Assembly: GCA_001600415.1 (NCBI GenBank)
Contig: BCJX01000014.1
Span: 289,158 to 353,157 of the forward strand
Source of the DNA: Pascua guehoae
Taxonomy: Eukaryota; Basidiomycota; Tremellomycetes; Trichosporonales; Trichosporonaceae
Length of the DNA stretch: 64,000 nt
Direction of reading: 5' to 3'
In this document: in pieces, positions 1-10,691 of the stretch
Layout: each line of letters starts with the position of its first letter
Numbering within the stretch: the stretch's first letter is position 1
Position numbers and translations under genes: made by a program
Notes under the pieces: generated by a model
Databases searched by the model: none
What the model saw: only the letters and a program-made list of their open reading frames with translations
Told to the model about the DNA's origin: nothing

Positions 1-1
1 G

Positions 2-232
2 GCCGGCGCGGCGGTCGCGTACGCGCGCGACGCCGTGGGGACAAACGAGGCCGACGACGACGACGCGACGGGGCGTGCAGCGACAAATGCGGGGCGGCTA
101 CGGCGCGCGACCGCAGACGACGTTGCGCGCGCACGGGCAATCTGGCGGAGCATCTTGGACGACGACGACATGGTGTGCAAGAGAGGTGGGAGCAGCACCA
201 GAAATGTTGGAAGGGGGAGCTGCAAAAAGTAG
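2..232 (+). CDS. C-terminal end of an unidentified protein, cut by the left window edge
   Basis: Frame 2 is open from the window edge to a TAG at 230-232. It encodes an Ala/Asp/Arg-rich tail with an acidic run of four Asp codons, then ADDVARARAIWRSILDDDD and a short basic end. The GC-rich third positions up to about 170 look coding, while the last 60 bases look less so. The true stop may therefore lie in a spliced exon, or the gene may end earlier. No domain is recognisable in this fragment and I assign no function. The call rests only on the open frame and its codon bias. Confidence 0.35.
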   Translation, partial: AGAAVAYARDAVGTNEADDDDATGRAATNAGRLRRATADDVARARAIWRSILDDDDMVCKRGGSSTRNVGRGSCKK

Positions 233-1275
233 GAAACAGTGCCCCGTACTTTGTGGACTGGGGGTGCTCGTATGGTCCTCGTTGCGCATGATGGATCTGG
301 GTGCTGGGTGCTGGGTGAGTGCCGGTAGCCCGACCGCCTCGGCCCGGCCGGAACAAGGTCTTTGCCGAATTGCGATGGATATCTCGTGCCGACCCACTCA
401 ATCGGGGCACGTGGTAAACTCTCGGGACATGCAGACTGCAGACACGGAGCTCTGACGAGGCCTAGCTCCAAGCCTTGCTGCCCACCATCTTGGTGTGAGC
501 CTCTCAAACCCCGTCAGACGATTACAAGACCGCGGGTCTCCGCGCATCCAGACGCTGTGGAAGAAACGAAAGCATAAGTATTGGCGAGGGATCAAGTACC
601 TGGGCGGTTTCTCCACCGCCACTGATGTATCTGCATCATTTTCGCCTCGGCCCCGCGTCAATTCGCTTGGGGCTCCAGATCTACCAAAAGATCAGCCAGA
701 TTACCCCCCATGCATCAACTACTATCAACCACCGTCTTATGTCCATCCTCAATCCTGCTAATCAATCGACTGCGGGCATCGGCATATCGCCAGGCTGCTA
801 TCTTAACCAACAGGATACATGTTTGCTAACCGACCTTCTCACCTTTACCGACGCTTCGAGACCCTTGGCAAGGTGATCCGCAACAAGCCGCGGCGGCCCG
901 TTGGCTTGTCGTGGTTGTGTGGGCCACGGCCATTAGGGACTTAGCACTACTGACTTCATCTGATATTCACCTCTCTTCCCAATGCTGACGCGACTCACCA
1001 CATCATCAGACTCACCACAGGGTGGCATGGGACACACAGATCGTCTCCTGGCGCTGGGGCCCAGTTTCGTCAGGTACCAGAGTACTGGTGTGGTTCAACC
1101 CATCTGGGTAACTGCAACAGTATGGGCCTGCCTATCTGTGTTTGCTACCATCATCGATGGTGTTCACTGTTCACGTGGCTACACGGACAGGTGTTCAGGA
1201 AAGATGACCTCAGCATGCCAACTCGTATTGTGTCGTCTCTGCGCCTCCGGGTGTTGAACTTCCTGTCCGCCTTCC
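233..1275. other. Intergenic region, no gene seen
   Basis: Only short overlapping frames with no consistent splice pattern are present. I see no tRNA, no transposon open frame and no domain. Part of it presumably serves as 3' flank of the left-edge gene and promoter of the F-box-like gene at 1594. Confidence 0.5.
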
Positions 1276-1345
1276 CACATCCACTTTGTCACTCCATCCA
1301 CTTTGTCACTCCATCCACTTTGTCACTCCATCCACTTTGTCACTC
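1276..1345. repeat. 17-bp minisatellite (about 4 copies) followed by a pyrimidine tract
   Basis: Four near-identical copies of CCATCCACTTTGTCACT run head to tail and decay into CCGTCACT. A CTACTCCTCT-type pyrimidine-rich tract follows to about 1510. The array sits roughly 250-320 bp upstream of the first F-box-like gene, in the position of its promoter or 5' leader. The reading frame crosses it open, but I treat it as non-coding because the ATG at 1594 has the better context. Confidence 0.8.
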
Positions 1346-1593
1346 CGTCACTCTCCTTCCTCTCCATCGTCCACCCTAAACTCCTCTTTACTCCTCTCTA
1401 CTCCTCTCTACTCCTCTGGCTCTACTCCTTTGGCTCTACTCGTCTGGCTCTACCCCTCGCCACTCCTCTAGCCTCCTCCCACTCCCTCTCCGCTCTCCTC
1501 TCTCTCATCCATCTGGTCCTCACTACCGTACATCACCTCATTCAGCGTCGCCACCGGCTTTACCTTTTACCTCATCGTGTCGTGCGTACCACC

Positions 1594-2775
1594 ATGGGCA
1601 AGGACAGCCGCCCCCGCAAGAAGGCGCGTACCTCGACTAGCATCAACGCCGAACCCGACACTGCGTCCAACACCACACCGACGTGCGTGATCGACCACTC
1701 CGCGTTCCCTCACATTATGGACATGATCTTCGACGCAGCGTCACCCAAGTCGCGCTGGCTCCTCTCCCGCACTTGCCGCGCCCTCCACGAGCGGTTCAAG
1801 GTGGACATTGGCGGTCACGTAGCTATCGCTCGTACACGTCGTTACAAGGACAATCCGGCGCGCGTTGAACTCTGGTCATACTCTGGCATGCCCGCTGTTC
1901 CTATCGGCAATGCGGCGGGAAGCAAGAATGACAAACATGTGGTGGCAGAAGGCAGTTCGTCCGTACGGAGGTCGTCCTCGGCAAAGAAGGCCGTGTCAAT
2001 CACTCTACATACTCCGTTCCTTAGGACTCGGCCCTCCCGCTCCCAGATTCGGACATGGTATGACAAGGTCTTCACAAGCGATGAACTTGCCTGGTTCACC
2101 AAAGCCAACATTACCGTCCTAGACATCCGTGACAAGTCCTTCCCCATGGCACATCAGTTGACGTTTGCGCGTCTCGTGCGTCCCAATATTCTGCGCTGCC
2201 CCACCGCTCTATACGTGGCGCACTTCGCACCTGATGCGATTGTCTACCCTATCACGATGGCGTCATCTCAAAATGTTGACCTTCCTAAGTCCAACTTCTC
2301 CCCTCGGACGTCCAAACTCGTGTTCGCACTCCGCTACATGACGATCCCGGCTGCGGGCACCGTAATGTCGCACACCTACTTGGGCCACGACATCAGTGCT
2401 GTTATCCACGTCTCGGCGACTCTGGATGTGGGGGATGAAAATGCCGCCTCCTTGAGCGACAAAGCTCTCAACTTCGAGAATTTCAAGAGTGTCCTTGAAT
2501 CTTTTTGCGTTTGGGTCAACGGCGACGTTACACTTGTGGGCCTTGAGCGTGTGGCGTCGTCTCTCTTCGGGGTGTCCACCGAGGGGGGCAACCTCGCCCC
2601 CGCGATCATTCAACAGCTCGCCGAATGCCACCCTAACTGGCATCAACGCGACCTTCCAAACTTGCGCAAGAGGTTCGACTGCCGCTTGAAGATTCTCTCC
2701 GAAACTGAATACCTCGAACTGCACAACATGTCACCACTCATGCTTGCGATCATGCGCGGTGCGAGGTACCACTAG
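1594..2775 (+). CDS. F-box-like protein, tandem family copy 1
   Basis: This intronless gene encodes 393 aa. The start at 1594 lies in ACCACCATGG, a near-ideal eukaryotic context, and the N-terminus aligns with copy 2 from there. Residues 6-14 contain a basic RPRKKART cluster that could be a nuclear localisation signal. Residues about 30-66 carry the family core (IDHSAFPHIMDMIFD, then RWLLSRTCRALHERF), which has the spacing of an F-box helix pair. Such a segment would bind Skp1 in an SCF ubiquitin ligase. Later conserved blocks are NILRCPT, GDVTLVGLERVA and LELHNMSPLMLAI near the C-terminus. These have no known fold that I recognise and are not obvious LRR or WD40 repeats. The F-box assignment is by pattern only. 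The same three-block architecture recurs in the genes at 3698 and 6183. Confidence 0.8.
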   Translation: MGKDSRPRKKARTSTSINAEPDTASNTTPTCVIDHSAFPHIMDMIFDAASPKSRWLLSRTCRALHERFKVDIGGHVAIARTRRYKDNPARVELWSYSGMPAVPIGNAAGSKNDKHVVAEGSSSVRRSSSAKKAVSITLHTPFLRTRPSRSQIRTWYDKVFTSDELAWFTKANITVLDIRDKSFPMAHQLTFARLVRPNILRCPTALYVAHFAPDAIVYPITMASSQNVDLPKSNFSPRTSKLVFALRYMTIPAAGTVMSHTYLGHDISAVIHVSATLDVGDENAASLSDKALNFENFKSVLESFCVWVNGDVTLVGLERVASSLFGVSTEGGNLAPAIIQQLAECHPNWHQRDLPNLRKRFDCRLKILSETEYLELHNMSPLMLAIMRGARYH

Positions 2776-3697
2776 CCACGTAGCGGACGTGAGCCCGAAC
2801 CGTGGAGCAAGCAGAGGGATGGGGATGGAGGTGAATAGAAGGTTAGAAGTGGCCGCGTGCGACGAACAAGAGAGATGGTGGCTGGCAGAATACGACGTAT
2901 ACGTGATGGCTATTCAAGTTTACGAGACAGAACATGTAGATAAGTATGCACTCCTTATCGACGAGGCGGTGTGGGAACAAGGCATTGTTTTGCGTATTTA
3001 AACTACAGCCCACTCGCGTCCCATACGAGCACAGTATTTGCCTGATGTTACACCATCAGGCTACTTCTCATACCTGCTCCCTCCAGCGTCGAATCGCTCC
3101 AGACAGAGACAGTGCTGGAACAAGGACATGCAAATGATGGCAGGATGGTGCTGGTAACTGCTCTCTGAGTCCTGGGGCCTTGCCGATATGCACATCCAGA
3201 GGTCTCGCACATCTCCTACTGTACGTGCAGTTGGAGAGGATGGCGAGCAGCATTTCACCTCATCATGTGTGTATGTCTCTAGGGCGTCTAGTGACGTTGT
3301 GCCATCACATTTTATTTTATTTTGCTTCCTCACAAACTGAATCACCACACTCTTCATCCCCTCTGTCCCTGTCCTCATGCCCTCAGCAAGCACACCATTC
3401 TTGACCTTCCCACGTCCCCCAACAACTTTTGGTTTGCCACTTTCCCCTTCCTCTCTTTCATCCATCTCCCACTCTCTCATTCTCCTTCCTTTTCATTGTC
3501 CTTACGCTACATCGTCCTAACACAGGCCCTCCCCTTGCCATCTACGCCGCTACCCCTCTTCTATCTCCTCTGCGCTTCCCACACACACGCGCGCGAACCC
3601 ATAAAAAGCCCCAGTCAAGTCGCCCCGCGTGCTGCGCAACCTTCTCCAGGCAGCTCCCCGCCACTCACTGCCCACAAACACGCTGTTCAAGGTGACT
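2776..3697. other. Intergenic region between F-box-like copies 1 and 2
   Basis: No gene is visible. The second half (3330-3600) is strongly pyrimidine-rich on the plus strand, a common feature of fungal promoters and 5' leaders. It resembles the CT-rich leader of copy 1 in composition. Confidence 0.5.
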
Positions 3698-4780
3698 ATG
3701 GATGCAGACACCCCGCCGCGCAAGAAGCCCCGCACGTCCTCTACCGTTTGTGCCCCCGTCGGGCCCGATCTCACGACTGCACCCGACCAAAAGTGCATCA
3801 TTAACCACACCTTCTTCCCCCACATTATGGATGCGATCATCGATGCCGCAGGCCCCGAGGCCCGCTGGGCACTGTCGCAAACGTGTCGGGCAATTCGGAA
3901 GAGGTGCAACTTCGACATCGGCTGCCACGTTGGCTTTTCTCGAGTTCAGAGTGGCAACAGCATTCATATGTTGTTGGAGCTTCGGAGGTACCTTGGGGCG
4001 TCGGATGACTACGCAAAGCCCGCGAAGCCCACAAAGCCCACACCTGCGGGCTTCCTCGTGCCTCGCGAACCTGACAACTGGGCGCGGAACAAGCTTCGGT
4101 CTGACGAGCGGGCCTGGTTTGACAAGGTCAACGTCACGACCCTCGACCTTCGGGGCAACATCTCCAAGCACCAACAGTCGATTATTTATGGCCTTATGAC
4201 CCCCAAAATCATTCGATGCCCGACCGTCCTCGATGATTACACAACCTTCGCGCCTGAGGTTCTCATCTTCCCTGTCAAGATGCGGCCGTCAAAGCTTTCT
4301 GGGCGCACCAGTTTTCCTCCCCCTCCCTATGTGAAGCCGAAGGTGTCGAGGGTCGTGTTCGCGCTCGAATACCAGGCCATCCCCGCTATCCGCACGCCAA
4401 CATGGACGAAAGACCCCCAGTTCTTGACCAATGCCGTCATCCACATCTCCACATCGCCAAAGGCCAACTACAAGGACGTCCCCCAACACGACAAGGCCCT
4501 CAATTTCAACTACTTCAAAAGCTTCCTTACCGCCCTTTGCACGTGGGCTTACCGTGACATCACAATCGTCGGTTTGGAGCGCGTCGCTGGAGCGCTTTTT
4601 GGACACGCAACGATCGGTGGCAACACACCGCCCTCGATTATACAGCAACTGGCTGGGTGTGTTCCTCAGCGGTCCGGCGAGTCACTCGGTCTGACTCTCC
4701 TTTCCGAATCCGAGTTTCTCGAACTGCACGACATGTCGCCTCTCATGCTGGCGATCGAACGTGGCGCCAAGTACTACTAG
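3698..4780 (+). CDS. F-box-like protein, tandem family copy 2
   Basis: This intronless gene encodes 360 aa and starts at the ATG at 3698 (MDADTPPRKKPRTSS), the same start motif MDADT as copy 3. A basic PRKKPR cluster follows the start. The F-box-like core reads NHTFFPHIMDAIIDAAG, then RWALSQTCRAIRKRC. Downstream blocks match copy 1: KIIRCPT, VVFALEYQAIPA, a conserved DITIVGLERVAGALFG, and the C-terminal LELHDMSPLMLAIERGAKYY. Compared with copy 1 it is shorter between the F-box and the RCPT block. It probably acts as a substrate adaptor if the F-box call is right, but the substrate-binding region is unlike any repeat domain I know. The open frame, good context and three-way conservation make a functional gene likely. 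Confidence 0.8.
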   Translation: MDADTPPRKKPRTSSTVCAPVGPDLTTAPDQKCIINHTFFPHIMDAIIDAAGPEARWALSQTCRAIRKRCNFDIGCHVGFSRVQSGNSIHMLLELRRYLGASDDYAKPAKPTKPTPAGFLVPREPDNWARNKLRSDERAWFDKVNVTTLDLRGNISKHQQSIIYGLMTPKIIRCPTVLDDYTTFAPEVLIFPVKMRPSKLSGRTSFPPPPYVKPKVSRVVFALEYQAIPAIRTPTWTKDPQFLTNAVIHISTSPKANYKDVPQHDKALNFNYFKSFLTALCTWAYRDITIVGLERVAGALFGHATIGGNTPPSIIQQLAGCVPQRSGESLGLTLLSESEFLELHDMSPLMLAIERGAKYY

Positions 4781-5226
4781 CTGTGGATGCCTAGGGTGGG
4801 CCGTGGGGGGCAAGCGTGACCGAGGATGAGAATTCGACGAGCAGGGACGAGAAGAAGTGGCCGGAGCTGAGAAGAAGAGAAGAGTACATGTGCGAGTTCA
4901 TCGAGAGCGACGAGTAGAGTATGCGTCGATAATGAAAGAGACATATGTGACGAGAAGACTACCAAGTGAATGGTGGGGGTTGCGAAAGGCTCCGCATGCT
5001 GATCAAACCCAACATCTTGCGTTGTGCCACATGAAATGCCAACACCAGAAGGTTTCAAGCGGTAAACCTTCACCGCCCTGCCCAGATGTTACAGTGCAAT
5101 GGGGCTCATCCCAAAGCATCACTCTGCAGCAGCCTTACCGTTCCTACATCAAGCACCATCTTTGCTCTCCCCTACAGTATGTTAACATTCTTGCCCGCGC
5201 TATCTCCTGTTGCCCACCACCAGCGC
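4781..5226. other. Intergenic region after F-box-like copy 2, no gene seen
   Basis: Short frames only. The purine-rich stretch just after the stop (4850-4960) is probably 3' UTR. Confidence 0.4.
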
Positions 5227-5349
5227 ATGGCAACTGTCACCAGTCATCGCTCCAGTGCGCGTAAGAAAATCATCTACGAAAGCATCTCACAACCCGACAA
5301 GCTGTTCAACCTCGCGATTCGCGACTGGGTGGATAATGAGAACCAATAA
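5227..5349 (+). CDS. Candidate 40-aa small ORF between F-box-like copies 2 and 3
   Basis: The ATG at 5227 (context CGCATGG) opens a 40-codon frame ending in TAA. The product starts MATVTSHRSSARKKIIYE and continues with a charged helix-like stretch (DKLFNLAIRDWVDNENQ). Its composition (Arg/Lys then Asp/Glu, few Pro) is unlike the random frames around it. It could equally be the last exon of a decayed gene, since I see no matching upstream exon. There is no recognisable domain and the evidence is weak. Confidence 0.2.
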   Translation: MATVTSHRSSARKKIIYESISQPDKLFNLAIRDWVDNENQ

Positions 5350-6182
5350 TACACAGACACCTTCAAGAAAAGCCTTTGCGGTAGAGTGAATGGAGAGCTG
5401 AAGCTTTGGTCGCAATGTATGCGAGGCCTGTCGGTCCATGTTGGGATTGCAGTTCGCTCGTGTCTCGTGGGCGGTCGGCTGGTTAGTCGGTTAGTCGGTG
5501 CGACCCTCGCTCAACCCTAATCCACTCATGAATTTATACTCTTCTCTACGCAAACTCGTTGGTCTCGTTTCTAAGACATGGTTGCGAAGGTGCATCCCTC
5601 ACCAGCCCTCCCTAAACTCAATTCTTAAAACGCGGGGGGGTGGCTGGTTCGTGTCCATTTTATTTACGCATTTCATGGACTGGGCTCCAAAGCAGGAACA
5701 ACGTTTGAGTAGTCGCAAAAATTCAGGATCTAAGCACCACTGTACTCTCCGCTTTGGGTCGCAACACCAACACTTCTGTTCCACATCATCAGCTTGCTGT
5801 TCTCGCTGTCCATTGCTTAAGTGTCCAAACCAAATATAGCGTCTATCAAGAAGCTCTAGCACGCGGCCCTGGATCTGTAGATGATGCTAACGTTTGTCTA
5901 ACATTCTTCAATGCGTATACTCGTGAGCAACGGGGCGAAACCCAAAGTTTTGCTGACATTACTGAAAGTTGTTCCTGCTTTGAAATAGTGCTATCCTATT
6001 ACGTAGCGTACTCTTGTTTAAACAGGAACGGCACTTATAGTTGCCACCGCCTCGTCTCGTATATCTCTACTGTCGTTATCGTACATACCACTCCGCGACA
6101 CGATTCCGGCTTCACGTTCCACAGTGGCTCGAGCATTCACCTCACTCCTCTTCCATCCCTCACGTACTGGCCATCTATTACT
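5350..6182. other. Upstream region of F-box-like copy 3
   Basis: No independent gene is seen. The frame of copy 3 stays open upstream to about 5754, but that extension has no homologue in copies 1 and 2 and has poor coding composition. I therefore treat it as promoter and leader. Confidence 0.45.
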
Positions 6183-7412
6183 ATGGACGCAGACACACGT
6201 TCCCACGAAAAAGCACATGTTGTTGTCACCGAGATCCAGTCCGAGCCAAAGGCTACCTCTGTGACAGCGTCCATCGACCACACCCCGGATCTTGCCATGA
6301 GCGACCAGAAGACCACCATGGTAACAAGCAGCATCGACCATACGGCCTACCCACACATTGTGGACATGATCTTCAACAACACAGACTCGGTGACACGTTG
6401 GACCGTATCGCAAACGTGCCGCTCGCTACGAAAGAGATTCCACGAGGACATTGGCGGGCATATCGGCGTCGTTTACCTGAAAAGGCTGGTGGGAATTCGA
6501 GCATACAGGGCTGTGCCGACTATTCCACACTTGGACGACACCGACGGCGCACATTCCTCTACCTGTGACGCTCGCGAGTGCAGCCTAGCTGCGCCCGACA
6601 CACCTCCTCGCGAGGAAGGCTCAGCACCTCTTCACACGTGTGATGATTTCTTTGTTCCCTATGAAGATCAGAACACTCTCACACGTGCCGAGTTGGACTG
6701 GTTCACTAAAGCCAACATCGCCGTTGTTGACATCGACGACCGCGCCGACATGCTACCCAGGATGGGTCTGGACAAGATCCTCAAGCTTTTGAACCCGAAA
6801 ATTCTGCGCTGTCCCACACTCTACCCCGAACATTCGCAGTCAAAACATGTCAGTACATGTCGTACGCCCTACACGGTCGTTCACCCCACCAGGATGATGC
6901 GCTGGGGTTCTCCCAACATTGTTCTGGCATCCCCAAGACCGTCAGTGGCGGTCCAAAGGACCGTTTTCGCTCTCCATTACGACGTCATTCCCGCCACCCG
7001 ATACCCAGGCGGCCTAGACGCCCCACCACACTTGGTGGACAGTACAATCCACATTTCAGCGTCGCCCAAGGTCGACTACGACAACGTGTCGGCAAGTGAC
7101 AAGCACCGAAACTTGGTCCTTTTCCGCAATTTTCTCCACAATATTCGCAAATGGGTCAAGGGCGACGTGACGATTGTCGGCCTCGAACGTGTCGCAGGAT
7201 CCCTCTTCGGACAGCCCACACCCTGCGTCATACAACTTGTAGGGGGGTGCGTTTCCCTCGACAAGAGCCAACTCGAAACCTCCTCATCGGCGGACAACGA
7301 GCCTCACCATGGCCTCCAGTTCCTCACAGAGGCGGAATACGTCGAGCTCCACGACATGTCGCCGCTTAGGCTCGCAATCGAACGAGGCGTTGGGTATAGG
7401 TGGGCGCCTTGA
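6183..7412 (+). CDS. F-box-like protein, tandem family copy 3
   Basis: This intronless gene encodes 409 aa. I chose the ATG at 6183 because its first residues MDADT equal those of copy 2 and the preceding bases (CTATTACTATGG) resemble a fungal start. The basic cluster of copies 1 and 2 is absent here (TRSHEKAHVVV instead). The F-box-like core is IDHTAYPHIVDMIFNN, then RWTVSQTCRSLRKRF. An extra acidic/Cys-containing insert of about 50 residues follows (around ARECSLAAPDTPPREEGSAP). The shared blocks KILRCPT, GDVTIVGLERVAGSLFG and ELHDMSPLRLAIERGVGY are intact. Loss of the basic tail and gain of the insert suggest divergence after duplication, perhaps in location or target. Function is inferred only from the F-box-like segment. 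Confidence 0.78.
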   Translation: MDADTRSHEKAHVVVTEIQSEPKATSVTASIDHTPDLAMSDQKTTMVTSSIDHTAYPHIVDMIFNNTDSVTRWTVSQTCRSLRKRFHEDIGGHIGVVYLKRLVGIRAYRAVPTIPHLDDTDGAHSSTCDARECSLAAPDTPPREEGSAPLHTCDDFFVPYEDQNTLTRAELDWFTKANIAVVDIDDRADMLPRMGLDKILKLLNPKILRCPTLYPEHSQSKHVSTCRTPYTVVHPTRMMRWGSPNIVLASPRPSVAVQRTVFALHYDVIPATRYPGGLDAPPHLVDSTIHISASPKVDYDNVSASDKHRNLVLFRNFLHNIRKWVKGDVTIVGLERVAGSLFGQPTPCVIQLVGGCVSLDKSQLETSSSADNEPHHGLQFLTEAEYVELHDMSPLRLAIERGVGYRWAP

Positions 7413-8846
7413 CAGTCGCGGTACTGTTGATATAGGAGAGGTCGTTGAGAATGAAAGAGCAATGACGGACGCGTGGAAACAGGATGCGACAATCTTATAG
7501 CATACAGAGATAGTGACCTAGGCACAAGCCACGTGGCTGCGGCTGTGTGGCTGCTGAAGCGCTATCTAGCTGTTGGTGCAGAGTATAGGGTCGCGGGTTG
7601 GCAAGGGACAAGAGGACTCCGGAGACGATTGGTGTCTGTTCAGGACCGGGTCGGTGAAAGACAATGGTCTGCAGAGGACACGGGTTTGTGGATGACACGG
7701 GTCTGAGGCAGTTGCAAAGAGGTTGTCGGTCTGCCGAACAAGCCTGCCGTTTTATTGAGAGATCCTCCTCGGCTGGTGGGTAGATAATCCCTATGCTCAT
7801 TTGCACTGTCCATTGGGGGAGTTGTGAGGTGTCTAATACACGTAACTCTGTGCCGCCAGGTTGTCGAACCACCCAAAACCTCTGTGGGATACGTTTGCAG
7901 CCCTGGTGAACTGACGCGCTGTCCCCGTTGATTACCTCACTGACAAGCATGACGGTCTTCAAAGCTCGCCGACGTCAGCAGTGCAAGTGAGACAGGTCGT
8001 CGGCCAGGCTCGTCGTATGCACACATGAAAATCATTCACGGTGGCGCAGGGCGGTGCCTGACGTGGATCGCCCGGTCCACGGTCGGATCAGCGTGCGTGG
8101 CAGTTTAACAGCGCTTGAGCTTGGAGCTCAGTTGTCGGGCCCCGGGGGACCGGGGGAGGTGGGGGGGTGGTGGTTGGGGGGATTCAGCACTGCTGGTGCG
8201 GTTCATGGTACAAGACGGGAGGAGGGTCGAGCGTCATCAGAGATACCGTGCTTTGGTTATCAGGCCTGTCAGCGGTTCTCATGATGCGGTACCGGCAAGA
8301 GTGCTACTGAGGAGATCTACGTTCGGCTCCAGCAAACAATGATGCGCTGCACGCAACGCGCTCTGTGGGTGTGCAAGGTTGCGATGATGGCGTGATTGGG
8401 CCGCCAGGTCACCCATCGTCTGTCAAGCTTTCAAGCCTCCTCAGGTCCCATCTGGTTCTCAGGTCATGGCGGGACGCGGGACTGTGCACGATCGGGATAT
8501 CGATGGGACAATGTGCGCAATGACCCTTCGCAGTCAATCATGGAGGGCAAGCTGCAGGATTCAAGCTGTCGCAGGTTCCACGATTCATCTTGCGAGGTCT
8601 GGCCCAATTGCTATTCGGTGGCGAGTGCCACGACGCGTGTGTGACGTCAGAAGTCATGGAGCACCCAGGTCCACTCCACAATTCCACGCATGACCCATCG
8701 CGCCGCTGTTCGTTTCCTCATCTACCACTTCTGCATTGACGTCACACGCGTCACAGCCAGTCCTCACACTACCTTTCACACTCATTTTCCAGCTTTATAT
8801 TCTTGCCTCTTGAAAGCGCTGCCCCCGCCCCCGCCACTGTACTGTA
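7413..8846. other. Intergenic region, no gene seen
   Basis: About 1.4 kb follow copy 3. A minus-strand frame of roughly 150 codons (7495-7962) has no domain and no ATG-based support, and I do not call it. The rest holds only short frames. It probably contains the 3' flank of copy 3 and the promoter of the EI24-like gene. Confidence 0.5.
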
Positions 8847-8878
8847 CCACACACACACACACACACGCACACACACAC
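8847..8878. repeat. (CA)n microsatellite
   Basis: A CA dinucleotide run interrupted by one GC lies about 70-100 bp upstream of the EI24/RRT8-like start codon, inside its probable 5' leader. Confidence 0.85.
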
Positions 8879-8949
8879 TTGTTAGCTTGTCCCCCGTGTA
8901 CTTACCCGCGCACACGCATCACCAAGCGCGAGACTGTCCTTGACCGAAA

Positions 8950-10691
8950 ATGTCCAGCGAGATGCCGAGCGACCTGTCGCCAAACCACGACTCGAACCCG
9001 ACAGTGCTCCACAGCGCGTTCGACTCGTCGGGCGGCAGCGACACCAAGGGCTCGGGGCTCACCGTCGACCAGAGGCTGGCGGCCGAGGGCGCGTCGGGGA
9101 CGTCTGGGACGTCGGGAGCCTCGTCGTCGCCGGCGGTGGGGGAGCACTCTGCCCAACAGCCCCTCAGTGGCGGGCCACGATTCACGCCCGCGGGCGTGCA
9201 CAAGTCGGCAACGGGCCAGGTGGGGTCGTACGTCGCGACGGTCAAGCAGGCGGCTGCGAGCGGCGCGTGGATCTATCCCATCTACGGCGTCGTCTACATG
9301 GCGTCGCGTGAGTGGAGCCACCCACTTTCCTACGCCACGCCTCTCTTCTGACACGCAGACCCGCGGCTCATCGGGCCACTGTTCCCACTCATCCTGCGCG
9401 CGCTGGCCATCTCGGCCGGCGTCGTCGCCGCGTGCTTCTTCTTCCTGTACCTGCCCCAGGTCGCGTGGCTCGCCCTCTTTTCGGGCCCGTTAGGTAAATT
9501 CACCTTTTCCAAGACTGCAAACCTGCCCTCCCTACCGTCCTCCAACCCCATCCAAGACCCATCAAATCCCAATCTCAATCCCAACCCCAACCCAAACCCC
9601 TTCCAAGCCCACCGCAACCCCTACTGCCTCTGGCTGTGCGGCTCCAGTGCCACTCCTAACGGAACAGCGTTTGTCGGCGCCGTGCCCCTCGTCCTCGGCG
9701 AGGCCTATCTCATTCTCATGTTCCTCGGCAAAAAGTTCCTCATGGGTAGCGTCGGCACAGACCTCTTTGATGCTGTGAGTCTGACTGCACACCCCCCCAC
9801 GCACGCCCAACGCCGTTCTGGTTCTCACCACCCACCCCACAGGTGCTCGTGCAAAAGGGCCACGCAGACCTGGTCCAAAAGGGCCGCTCCGTCTCAAAGG
9901 GCCAAAACGCCACGTTCCAGCTCGGCAAGGTGCTCTCAAAGCCCCTGTCAAAGCTCAGCACGGACAATATCGTCCGGTACATTATCACCATGCCCCTCAA
10001 CCTCGTCCCCGTCGTCGGAACCGCCTTCTTCCTGACCTACAATGGTGCGTTGGTATAGAGTACAAAGCGAGGTGTATCTGTGGCGGGCGCGACACGCCGT
10101 GCCAAAGGAGATTAGATAGCGGCAGGATCGGCACGTGTCTGCGATCAGCCGCATCGTGGCGTGCATTGTGTGTTCCATAGGATCGTCAATCGCGGGCGCA
10201 GATAGCCACGCGCTACACCCAAACTAACACACAGGGTACAAGTCGGGCCCGAGCTACATGGGACGCTATTTCCAGCTCAAGGGATGGGACAAGGAGCGCC
10301 GCGCGGCCTTTGTCGCCCCCCGCCGCGGGGCGTATGCAGCGTGCGTACAGTGTTCCAGTTCCAGCAGTGTGGACTGCGTCGTGGATTCCGGCCCCCACCG
10401 GTAATGTAATGGGCAGGGAGGCTGACAGCAGGTTTGGCACGGTCGCCATGGTCTTCAACCTCATCCCCGTCGTCTCGGTCATTCTTGGCCGTGCGTACAG
10501 CCTAGCTATAGCCGTGCTCACACGCTAACACTCTAGTCGCGGTGCAGGTCGGCGCGGCGCTGTGGGCGTGCGACATGGAGAACCGCGCCGATAGGGCGGC
10601 AGGCAAGGCGCCTGCGCAAGAGGTCGAGGTCGAGCTCCCGACGCAGGACACCCAGAGCACCGCGAAAACCTCGGGCAAGAAGCTCGAGTAG
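8950..10691 (+). CDS. EI24/RRT8-like multi-pass membrane protein
   Basis: Seven exons: 8950-9307, 9359-9493, 9668-9774, 9843-10044, 10235-10340, 10432-10490 and 10537-10691. All junctions have GT-AG ends and the exons sum to 373 aa in phase. A Ser/Gly-rich soluble N-terminus (about 1-90) precedes hydrophobic segments (PLILRALAISAGVVAACFFF; GAVPLVLGEAYLILMFL; NLVPVVGTAFFLTYNG; VAMVFNLIPVVSVILG). The charged C-terminus ends KTSGKKLE. The order, and the NLVPVVGT and NLIPVVSV motifs, fit the EI24 superfamily. In fungi this includes the Rrt8/Lds proteins of lipid droplets and the spore wall. I infer a lipid-droplet or ER membrane protein; the exact role is unknown. It converges on transketolase, with about 300 bp between the stops. 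Confidence 0.75.

Noticed and set aside
5754..6182. Upstream in-frame extension of F-box-like copy 3
   Set aside because: Copies 1 and 2 start at the equivalent of 6183 and the extension has no family counterpart.
7495..7962. Minus-strand open frame of about 150 codons downstream of F-box-like copy 3
   Set aside because: No ATG with good context at a sensible place, no domain, and composition like neighbouring non-coding DNA.
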